In this document: one piece after another, positions 1-5,378 of the stretch
How the letters are laid out: each line of letters begins with the position of its first letter
Numbering within the stretch: position 1 is the stretch's first letter
DNA from: Promethearchaeota archaeon
GTDB taxonomy: Archaea > Asgardarchaeota > Lokiarchaeia > Sigynarchaeales > SOKP01
NCBI GenBank assembly: GCA_004524425.1
Contig: SDNN01000185.1
Coordinates: 1-5,690, forward strand
Length of the DNA stretch: 5,690 nucleotides
Reading direction: 5' to 3'
Notes under the pieces: model-generated
Told to the model about the DNA's origin: nothing
Databases searched by the model: none
Seen by the model: only the letters and a program-made list of their open reading frames with translations
Program-made: the position numbers and the translations under genes

Positions 1-405
1 ATTAAAGTGCCAAGAAGGAATGAATTACAAGATTTTGTTGAGCGCTTTATCGATAATGCAACTGCCGTTTTATCGTTTGGTCCAGAAAATATCCGTTATA
101 TAAATTTTGCTTTGGACATCACCTTGATGTGTGATTGTGTCCCTAATCCGAACATGCCTGTAGTCCCTGATTTAGGAATTTTTGGCTCAATAGATCCCGT
201 TGCAATTGATAAAGCATGCCTTGATGCAGAGATAAATGCTCCAGGACTTCCAATTCTAAATAAGGAAGGAGAATGGACCCAACCACTTCCAGCTGGGATT
301 GAAAAATTTAAATCCATGATGAGTCTTCTTGAACCCTCTTTGCAATTTGAAGCAGCTCTTAAAAATGGAATAGGATCAATAGACTATCAATTAATAAAAA
401 TATAA
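1..405 (+). CDS. DUF362-family protein, C-terminal part (5' end outside window)
   Basis: The frame is open from base 1 (Ile-Lys before a GTG at 7) and ends at TAA 403-405, so this is the last 134 codons of a longer gene; the GTG is not taken as the true start. The fragment has the hallmark C-terminal segment of DUF362 proteins: a conserved Asn-Phe-x3-Asp-Ile strand (visible residues 35-40), a C-x-C pair (44 and 46), then the VPDLGIFGSIDPVAIDKA segment (55-72), whose Pro-Asp-x-Gly-Ile and Asp-Pro-Val-Ala-Ile-Asp pattern I recognise. Family members are usually around 350-400 residues, often with a ferredoxin-like 4Fe-4S domain in the part missing here. Their biochemical role is largely unknown, though an Fe-S or redox function is commonly assumed. 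It converges on the minus-strand metalloenzyme gene with only 23 bp between the two stops. The family call is fairly firm; the function is unknown. Confidence 0.8.
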   Translation: MKVPRRNELQDFVERFIDNATAVLSFGPENIRYINFALDITLMCDCVPNPNMPVVPDLGIFGSIDPVAIDKACLDAEINAPGLPILNKEGEWTQPLPAGIEKFKSMMSLLEPSLQFEAALKNGIGSIDYQLIKI

Positions 406-415
406 GAAAAAGAAA
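396..415 (-). terminator. Oligo-T tracts, candidate terminator of the MFS-metalloenzyme operon
   Basis: Read on the minus strand, the bases just past the metalloenzyme stop give three T-runs (at 413-415, 407-411 and 396-400) with no GC-rich hairpin. That is the usual form of archaeal intrinsic termination. The tracts overlap the last codons of the convergent DUF362 gene, where they read as A-rich coding sequence. Base composition alone could produce this, so support is weak. Confidence 0.3.
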
Positions 416-428
416 TTATTATTAGAAG

Positions 429-1391
429 TTAAACGAGAACCTTACCATTCTTGATTATGGTCTTTCCATCTATTTCTATAGTGACTTCCTTCATGACTCC
501 ATCATGGTGAATGTCGCTATAAGTTTCTCCGCCCATGTTTATATTCTTACCAACTGCAAGATGAGCCGTACCCTTCATCATCTTATCTCCGATTGTTCCC
601 GTTATGGTTTTCAGGGTATGATTCGTACCTATTCCTAATTCTGCTATGTTATTCGCATTTTCATCAGCAGACTTGATGATGTTTCTTATTTTGTCAGCTT
701 CTTCTGCTCCCTCGATTTTTATTGCCCTGCCATCTTTTATCGTGATTTTAACGGGCGTTTTAATTGCCCCAACTTTTTCAAACATTGTATCAATAATCCA
801 AATTCCTTGGGCAGTACCTTCTACGGGAGCAATAGCTGCTTCGGCATATTCTGGTACAGCCCCCCATGCTCCCGGTACTACATGTCTCACCCTCAATGGA
901 GCAGAAATTCTATCTTTTATAGATAAAATAACATCAGTACCTAGCTTCGTTGTAATTTTGGCTACATTTCCTCGTGTCAAGATCTCTGATAATTTTTCTG
1001 TAAGTTCGGTAATTTCATAAACATCTTCAGATGTGATGTCTGGTTTAATGTATGGGACTCCAGCGACTCTCGCACCAACATCAGTTGCTGCCTTTCTCGC
1101 ATTCATGTGAAGAAATAATTGGATTGTGCTATAGGGAAGCACTCCCATGACAACATCTGAATTTAACATAAGTTTGCTGACTTCCTCTGGTGGTTCTATT
1201 TGTATATCCTTATTATTGACTTTAGTAAGTGTCACTTTTGCACCGAGTGCTTCTGCCTCTTCAGCTAAAAGCTTGGCATTCTTGTTAAAACCACTGGAGA
1301 AAATGATCAAAACTTTTTCATTTTTTTTTATTCCCATACAGGTTTCAACAATAACTCGTGCTCCTGCACTATAGTCAAGTCTTTTGCTCAT
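429..1391 (-). CDS. M29 aminopeptidase / NicX-like metalloenzyme
   Basis: This 320-residue protein resembles the COG2309 group, which holds the M29 aminopeptidases (AmpS/AmpT) and the Fe(II) dioxygenase NicX. The C-terminal half carries the likely metal ligands: Glu181 after a Pro-Gly turn, Glu251 in AELGIGTN, His277 in GTAHLAVG, and the His295-His296-Asp297 cluster in SDIHHDG, matching the family's Glu, Glu, His, His-x-Asp set. Residues 1-130 form the N-terminal alpha/beta domain. There is no signal peptide or membrane helix, so it is cytosolic. At 320 residues it is shorter than classical M29 peptidases (about 400) and nearer to NicX-like members, so peptidase activity is not assured. The start is ATG 1391 because AAGGA lies 9 nt upstream; an in-frame TTG at 1400 would abut that site directly. 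It is the second gene of an operon, 21 nt behind the MFS gene. Family confident; substrate unknown. Confidence 0.75.
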   Translation of the reverse strand: MSKRLDYSAGARVIVETCMGIKKNEKVLIIFSSGFNKNAKLLAEEAEALGAKVTLTKVNNKDIQIEPPEEVSKLMLNSDVVMGVLPYSTIQLFLHMNARKAATDVGARVAGVPYIKPDITSEDVYEITELTEKLSEILTRGNVAKITTKLGTDVILSIKDRISAPLRVRHVVPGAWGAVPEYAEAAIAPVEGTAQGIWIIDTMFEKVGAIKTPVKITIKDGRAIKIEGAEEADKIRNIIKSADENANNIAELGIGTNHTLKTITGTIGDKMMKGTAHLAVGKNINMGGETYSDIHHDGVMKEVTIEIDGKTIIKNGKVLV

Positions 1392-1400
1392 TTGATACAA

Positions 1401-1405
1401 TCCTT
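1401..1405 (-). promoter_or_regulatory. Ribosome binding site AAGGA deciding the metalloenzyme start
   Basis: On the minus strand AAGGA is followed by 9 nt and then ATG (1391-1389). The alternative in-frame TTG at 1400-1398 directly abuts the motif, leaving no spacer. This favours the ATG. The site lies between the MFS stop (1413-1415) and this gene, consistent with translation from a shared mRNA. Confidence 0.5.
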
Positions 1406-1412
1406 AGGTTTT

Positions 1413-2645
1413 TTATTCCATTGTTTTATCTATTTGACCAGGTAATACTTTTAGAAGAGGAATGAGAAATATTATAGCCATAAGAGTTCCAATTGACAAA
1501 ATTACATAACCTGGCCGATATAAATTATTAAACATCAAGAGAAAGATACTTAAGAGAAAGATACTAATGCTTCGACCAAATATGTAGCTCAAGTTGTTTA
1601 TGGCATATGTAGTTGATCTATTTGTATCCGTCGTGACATCGGCCAATGTTGCTTGAGTGAGAGGATCAACCCCTCCAAAAAGCGTTCCTGCCAAGCTCGT
1701 GATAATAACGAATAGTATAAATATCAAGATGTTGTCTAAAGAAATGGCAATTGAGAATCCAATGAAATTCAAGAGGGCTCCACATGTGACTAGGATTAAT
1801 ACTACTTTAATCCTTCCATTTTTGTCTGTTTCGTATTTTTTATCCCCAATATGACCAAATATTGGTCCTGCTGGAATTTGTCCAATTTGATAAATTACAA
1901 AAAACAGAAAAGCCATTTCTGGTGTGAATCCATAGTCATTTCGTAATAAGGTTGTATAGTATTGAGAAATAGCGCCATACCAAAAGAATAACATGAAGTT
2001 AAATATGATAATTATCAATATGGCAGGATTATGGATGATTTGTTTAAATGCCTTAATGCTAATAAATTCACTTTCCTCTTGTAATTCCGGTTTTTCTGGT
2101 AATTTAGCACGAATCAATAGAATTAAGCAAAGTATACCCGCAATTGATATAATATATAATGGAGTTTGCCAAGGAAATCTAGGAACCAAAAACGCTGAAA
2201 GTAGGAAACTTAATGCAATTCCAGTGATATAAAATAGTTCTTTTATGCCAAAAGCCTTTCCCCGATTCTCAGGATCAATCAAATCAACTATTGTAGAGTA
2301 TGATAATGGTAAAATTGCTCCATGACCCACTGCTGAACAAAGTTGTAAGATTAATAAGGATATGAAATCTGTAGCAAAGGTAGAAAGAAAAGTGAAAACA
2401 GTCCAGTCTAAAGTGGCAATGATCAATAATTTTTTGCGATCATATCTCGTATCGAGAAGAGACCACACGATCGAAAATCCAGCAGAAACTGCTAGAAATG
2501 CTGAAACCGTGATTAAAACTTCCGATTGCTGGATATCAGGTATGGCATTTGCGATGTCTATTGCCATCGGAGATAATATGCTAATTAAAGCTGAAGAAAA
2601 GAATACGGTTATTACTATTACTTTATATGTATGTTTTTCTTGCAT
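1413..2645 (-). CDS. Major facilitator superfamily transporter
   Basis: This is a 410-residue, highly hydrophobic protein of typical MFS length with roughly twelve membrane segments in two halves. They are split by a charged loop at about residues 181-205 (KLPEKPELQEESEF). MFS signatures are visible. A variant of motif A lies between helices 2 and 3 (WSLLDTRYDRKKLL, 61-74), with Asp65 and the basic cluster but Trp in place of the usual Gly. DPENRGKAFG (124-133) follows helix 4. A second, lengthened motif-A-like loop occurs in the C-terminal half (264-280, with Gly267-Asp268 and Gly277-Arg278). The substrate cannot be told from sequence. It is the promoter-proximal gene of an operon with the M29/NicX-like enzyme, so it may import that enzyme's substrate or export its product. 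No Shine-Dalgarno precedes the ATG, and a promoter at 2667-2680 places the transcript start at or next to it. A 15-bp tandem duplication lies in one late helix. Confidence 0.85.
   Translation of the reverse strand: MQEKHTYKVIVITVFFSSALISILSPMAIDIANAIPDIQQSEVLITVSAFLAVSAGFSIVWSLLDTRYDRKKLLIIATLDWTVFTFLSTFATDFISLLILQLCSAVGHGAILPLSYSTIVDLIDPENRGKAFGIKELFYITGIALSFLLSAFLVPRFPWQTPLYIISIAGILCLILLIRAKLPEKPELQEESEFISIKAFKQIIHNPAILIIIIFNFMLFFWYGAISQYYTTLLRNDYGFTPEMAFLFFVIYQIGQIPAGPIFGHIGDKKYETDKNGRIKVVLILVTCGALLNFIGFSIAISLDNILIFILFVIITSLAGTLFGGVDPLTQATLADVTTDTNRSTTYAINNLSYIFGRSISIFLLSIFLLMFNNLYRPGYVILSIGTLMAIIFLIPLLKVLPGQIDKTME
1536..1565 (-). repeat. 15-bp in-frame tandem duplication inside the MFS gene
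   Basis: Two adjacent 15-bp units (1536-1550 and 1551-1565) differ at only one base. Each encodes Ser-Ile-Phe-Leu-Leu, giving SIFLLSIFLL at residues 361-370 in a C-terminal membrane helix. The reading frame is kept. Confidence 0.85.
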
Positions 2646-2666
2646 GATTATAATTTGTCTTTGAAT

Positions 2667-2680
2667 TATTTAAAATTTCT
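2667..2680 (-). promoter_or_regulatory. Archaeal BRE + TATA box of the MFS operon
   Basis: On the minus strand the sequence reads AGAAAT followed by TTTAAATA, a very good fit to an archaeal BRE (purine, any, A/T, A, A, A/T) and TATA box. The TATA centre is near 2670. Adding the usual 25-27 nt to the transcription start places it at or next to the A of the MFS start codon (2645). This predicts a leaderless mRNA, consistent with the absence of any Shine-Dalgarno there. Confidence 0.55.
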
Positions 2681-2690
2681 AAAATTGATT

Positions 2691-2702
2691 ATCCAGATGG
2701 AT
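2691..2702. promoter_or_regulatory. Short dyad ATCCA-GA-TGGAT, possible operator
   Basis: A perfect 5-bp inverted repeat with a 2-bp spacer lies 10 bp upstream of the BRE of the MFS promoter, inside the 189-bp divergent intergenic region. The position would suit a regulator binding site for either direction. A 5-bp arm is short enough to occur by chance, and no second copy was seen. Confidence 0.2.
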
Positions 2703-2768
2703 TCATTTTTGTATAATTTGTAATGCATCTAAAATTCATCTTTATTCATTATAGGATTAAAGAATCAG

Positions 2769-2806
2769 TTATAAATTGAATAGAATATTTTTATCATCAT
2801 TATAAT
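2769..2806 (+). promoter_or_regulatory. Possible promoter elements for the ferredoxin-like operon
   Basis: Two TATA-like stretches precede the plus-strand pair. TTATAAAT at 2769-2776 would start transcription near 2799, giving a short leader. TATAAT at 2801-2806 would start it near 2830, just before the GTG at 2835. Neither has a convincing BRE, and this AT-rich stretch could produce both by chance. Confidence 0.25.
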
Positions 2807-2834
2807 GCAAAATTTTCTAACAAATTCAGTTTGA

Positions 2835-3545
2835 GTGAACATATTGAAAATAAAAGAAGATCGGTGCATTGGTTGCGGACAATGTGTTGTCGTTTGTCCG
2901 GTACAAGCCATTACGCTTATTGATAATAAAGCGGTAATTGATAAGGAAAAGTGTGTAGAATGCTCTGTTTGTCTAAGATCTGCAAATTGTCCCTCTAACG
3001 CGATTAAAAGAACCAAATTAAGAATGCCACGCTTGGTAAGAAATCCTTTCAGCGACGTCATTGCCACCCATAAATTAACGGGAGTGCCTGGCAGGGGAAC
3101 TGAAGAAATGAAAACAAATGACGTGACAAATCGTATAGGACAAGATGAAATAGGTTTTTCAATAGAGATTGGAAGACCTGGAATGGGTGCTCGTTTAGCT
3201 ATTGCTGAACGATTTACCATTCCCCTAGCCGAGATTGGAGTAGAATTCGAACCAGCAAGTCCTCTGACAGCATTATTGGCTGATGATAAAGGGCATCTTC
3301 AGGAAGATTTAAAAAATGAACGAGTTCTTTCGGCAATCATAGAATTCAAGGTTCCTTATGAAAAAACCATAGAAGTCTTGAAACTCGTCAAGAATTTAGA
3401 TAAGGAATTAGATACAGTTTTCAGCGTGGGTGTGATCTCCCGAGTAGCAGAAAATGGAGAGATTCCCATAATAGATTTGCTCAATGAGCAGAGCCTTTCA
3501 GTACGACCTAATGCTAAAATAAACGTGGGCTTGGGTAGGCCCTAA
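2835..3545 (+). CDS. Dicluster 4Fe-4S ferredoxin-like protein with uncharacterised C-terminal domain
   Basis: The N-terminus is a bacterial-type 2[4Fe-4S] ferredoxin domain (residues 6-60). Cluster I is canonical, C11-x2-C14-x2-C17-x3-C21-Pro. Cluster II is C40-x2-C43-x2-C46-x5-C52-Pro, with a longer last gap than the usual x3. About 180 residues follow. They begin with a basic linker and a striking loop at 82-100 ([19 protein letters not shown]), then GRPGMG (113-118), then an alpha/beta region (163-236) with no motif I can name. No signal or membrane segment is seen, so it is a cytosolic electron carrier or the Fe-S subunit of an unknown enzyme. I recall similar ferredoxin-plus-loop proteins in anaerobes but know no function. 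The start is GTG 2835; TTG 2844 is a real alternative, with GAGTGA at 2833-2838 as its ribosome site. It is the first gene of a pair, 21 nt before the next gene. Confidence 0.75.
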   Translation: MNILKIKEDRCIGCGQCVVVCPVQAITLIDNKAVIDKEKCVECSVCLRSANCPSNAIKRTKLRMPRLVRNPFSDVIATHKLTGVPGRGTEEMKTNDVTNRIGQDEIGFSIEIGRPGMGARLAIAERFTIPLAEIGVEFEPASPLTALLADDKGHLQEDLKNERVLSAIIEFKVPYEKTIEVLKLVKNLDKELDTVFSVGVISRVAENGEIPIIDLLNEQSLSVRPNAKINVGLGRP

Positions 3546-3548
3546 TAT

Positions 3549-3557
3549 AAAGGAGGT
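3549..3557 (+). promoter_or_regulatory. Strong Shine-Dalgarno AAAGGAGGT
   Basis: This near-perfect anti-16S match sits 9 nt before ATG 3567, between the two genes of the plus-strand pair. It is the strongest ribosome site in the window. It fixes the start of the downstream gene and contrasts with the SD-less first gene of the MFS operon. Confidence 0.8.
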
Positions 3558-3566
3558 TTCAAAAAC

Positions 3567-4160
3567 ATGACTCATTCTTTACATAGAAAAGGAAAAGTTA
3601 ATGATTTAAAAAAGGATTATGTTATCTTGGCAATGTTAGCAGCTGGGGTGAATGATAAAACCGTTTATGATGATGCAAAAGAACGGCAAATCCGTATCGG
3701 ACATATAATGCAAAATAATAATCCAACAAACCTATTAAAGGAAGCAGGATGGAGATTGACTTCAATAGTACAAGGTTGTTTTTCTAATATAAATGATGTA
3801 AAAAATGTATTAAAGACCATAAAAGAAGAAGATCTCGGAATTTCTATAGTCGTTTCAGGATTAATATCAGAGATTCGTGAACTGTGTCAAGAACTTGGAT
3901 TGAAAATGCACACCGTGAACTTATCTTTAGGTGAGTTTGGAAACAAAACTAAGCTTCCTTCTGAGAAAATATTAGAAATTACCACGATGTGTGGTCATCA
4001 CTGCGTATCTTCTCAATCAGTAGAACATTATGTTGAACAAATTAATGAAGGAAAAATATCCGTGGAAAAAGCAGCTGAAAAATTAGCAGCTCCCTGTGTA
4101 TGTGGTATTTTTAATCCTGAGAAAGCCGCGCAGGTTCTTAGTGAATTAGTTAATGAGTAA
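3567..4160 (+). CDS. Conserved-looking cysteine-containing protein of unknown function
   Basis: This soluble 197-residue protein belongs to no named family that I can identify. The N-terminal part (15-75) contains YVILAMLAAGVNDK (18-31), NNPTNLLKEAGWRLTS (51-66) and a single Cys71. The middle (76-120) reads as an alpha/beta unit with a beta strand ISIVVSG (92-98). The C-terminal part holds a likely metal or Fe-S site: M-C142-G-H-H-C146 and P-C177-V-C179-G-I-F-N-P, separated by a helical EGKISVEKAAEKLAAP stretch. Cys107 is the only other cysteine. The C-terminal pattern looks strongly conserved from memory of hypothetical proteins in anaerobes, but I cannot name a reaction. It follows the dicluster ferredoxin gene by 21 nt with a strong SD, so the two are very probably co-translated and may form one redox complex. 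That functional link is inference. The start is secure. Confidence 0.75.
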   Translation: MTHSLHRKGKVNDLKKDYVILAMLAAGVNDKTVYDDAKERQIRIGHIMQNNNPTNLLKEAGWRLTSIVQGCFSNINDVKNVLKTIKEEDLGISIVVSGLISEIRELCQELGLKMHTVNLSLGEFGNKTKLPSEKILEITTMCGHHCVSSQSVEHYVEQINEGKISVEKAAEKLAAPCVCGIFNPEKAAQVLSELVNE

Positions 4161-4210
4161 GGTTAAAAAGCAGATACAATTGAAATTAAATTGCATTACT
4201 AACATCAATC

Positions 4211-4225
4211 TTTTATTTTATTTTT
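4211..4225 (+). terminator. Oligo-T tract after the two-gene redox pair
   Basis: Three T-runs (4, 4 and 5 T's separated by single A's) lie about 50 nt after the stop at 4158-4160, with no GC-rich hairpin. That is typical of archaeal termination. If it works, the next gene has its own promoter. Confidence 0.4.
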
Positions 4226-4231
4226 ACTCAA

Positions 4232-4245
4232 GGAAAATTACTAAT
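4232..4245 (+). promoter_or_regulatory. Possible BRE/TATA of the PdxA-family gene
   Basis: GGAAAA followed by TTACTAAT has its TATA-like centre near 4241, about 25 nt before the TTG start at 4266. That is the spacing for a leaderless transcript. The TATA match is poor, so this rests mainly on position. Confidence 0.25.
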
Positions 4246-4265
4246 CTCTTCTATAGTGGATATAA

Positions 4266-5255
4266 TTGAAACCTGTTTTGGGAATTTTATTAGGAGAAGC
4301 AACAGGCATTGGCCCAGAAATTATTGCTAAATTATGTGCTGATAGTGAAATTACTGCTTTATGCCGACCTATTTTGATAGGTGACGCTCGCGTATTGAAA
4401 CTTGGAATGAAATTTGCTAAGGTTCAATTTCACTTCTCAACCATCGAAGATATTAGCCAAATAGATTGGAATGGACCCCTACCTTTATGGGATTTAAAGA
4501 ACTATGATGCAAGCACTATCATCATGGGACAAATCTCTGCTGATTCTGGTAAAGCAACGGGGCAGCAATTTGAATGTGCTTTACAATTGTATAATAAAGG
4601 GATAATCGAAGGATTCAGCTTTGCACCATATAACAAAGCAGCATTAGAACAAGGAGGATATGATATCCTTAAGTTATTCTTGCGCAATTTAAAGATTAGC
4701 TGGCCATTTGGAGAATTGAATGTGGTTAATAATTTATGGGTTTCAAGAGTTACAAGCCATGTTCCGTTAAAAAAAGTTGCAAATCTTTTATCTGTTAAGA
4801 GCATTTTAGGAGCTATAAAGCTACTTAATGAAACTATTGTTTTAGCAGGAAATAATTTTCCACGTATCGCTGTGGCAGCTTTAAATCCCCACGCTGGCGA
4901 TGAAGGGCTATTCGGGAAAGAAGAAAGTGAAGTTATAGCACCTGCCATCGCTTTAGCAAATAAGGAGGGTATAAATGCTATGGGGCCCTTTCCAGCTGAT
5001 ACATTATTTGTAAATGCGTTCAAGGGGTTATATGATGGAGTTACCACCATGTATCACGATCAAGGACAAATTGCTCTCAAATTAATGAATTTTGAATCCG
5101 CAGTAACAGTTCTAGCTGGTTCACCATGCCCCATTACTACCCCTGCCCATGGAACTGCATTTGACATTGCAGGACAAGGAATAGCTAATGCTAATGGCAT
5201 GAGTAAGGCAATTGAATTAGCTGCCGCAATATCACGAAGGAAAAAAGTAGATTAA
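4266..5255 (+). CDS. PdxA-family NAD-dependent dehydrogenase, probably not true PdxA
   Basis: This 329-residue protein has the full length and order of the 4-hydroxythreonine-4-phosphate dehydrogenase family. The N-terminus is GEATGIGPEII (10-20). Metal-ligand histidines are at 165 (VTSHVP), 209 (NPHAGDEG) and 264 (YHDQGQ), spaced as in E. coli PdxA. Lys124 sits in APYNKAA, and the C-terminal signature is TPAHGTAFDIAGQG (292-305). The family oxidises and decarboxylates phosphorylated beta-hydroxy acids. The Gly-His-Thr-Glu substrate motif expected near residues 131-136 is absent (GYDILKLF). The segment FGELNVVNNLW (148-158) resembles the PdxA2 group that acts on four-carbon acid-sugar phosphates such as D-threonate or D-erythronate 4-phosphate. 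Archaea normally make vitamin B6 through PdxS/PdxT, which also argues against a B6 role. The usual kinase partner (DUF1537) is not in the window. Start is TTG 4266: an in-frame stop immediately precedes it and it gives the full family N-terminus. Confidence 0.85.
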   Translation: MKPVLGILLGEATGIGPEIIAKLCADSEITALCRPILIGDARVLKLGMKFAKVQFHFSTIEDISQIDWNGPLPLWDLKNYDASTIIMGQISADSGKATGQQFECALQLYNKGIIEGFSFAPYNKAALEQGGYDILKLFLRNLKISWPFGELNVVNNLWVSRVTSHVPLKKVANLLSVKSILGAIKLLNETIVLAGNNFPRIAVAALNPHAGDEGLFGKEESEVIAPAIALANKEGINAMGPFPADTLFVNAFKGLYDGVTTMYHDQGQIALKLMNFESAVTVLAGSPCPITTPAHGTAFDIAGQGIANANGMSKAIELAAAISRRKKVD

Positions 5256-5259
5256 ATGA

Positions 5260-5288
5260 TTTTTTAGGTTTTTATAAAGTATTTTTTT
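5260..5288 (+). terminator. Oligo-T tracts after the PdxA-family gene
   Basis: Three T-runs (5260-5265, 5269-5273 and 5282-5288) begin 5 nt after the stop codon, with no stable hairpin between them. This fits archaeal intrinsic termination and separates the dehydrogenase from the gene at the right edge. Confidence 0.5.
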
Positions 5289-5378
5289 CTCCTCAAGATT
5301 TCTTATTTTCATAAAAATTACCTTTTTAAATTCTCTTTTCCTTGATTTATCTTAGTAAAGGTACATGGTCATCTTAGA

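Noticed and set aside
7..9. GTG as the start of the left-edge gene
   Set aside because: The frame is open upstream to base 1, and the DUF362 family is far longer than 132 residues, so the gene is cut by the window edge.
646..1020. 124-codon plus-strand frame within the metalloenzyme gene
   Set aside because: It is antisense to the conserved ligand region of the M29/NicX-like protein; its hydrophobic look comes from the complement of charged codons.
2765..3220. 151-codon open frame on the minus strand opposite the ferredoxin-like gene
   Set aside because: It is antisense to the clear 4Fe-4S motifs and also crosses the divergent promoter region. No domain or ribosome site supports it.
4178..4194. 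CAATT...AATTG inverted repeat after the orphan protein gene, as a hairpin terminator
   Set aside because: Five A/T-rich base pairs around a 7-nt loop would be very unstable. The T-runs at 4211-4225 are the better termination signal.
4502..5050. 182-codon open frame on the minus strand
   Set aside because: It lies wholly inside the PdxA-family gene, whose product matches its family end to end. The antisense product has no recognisable motif and a composition typical of a shadow frame.
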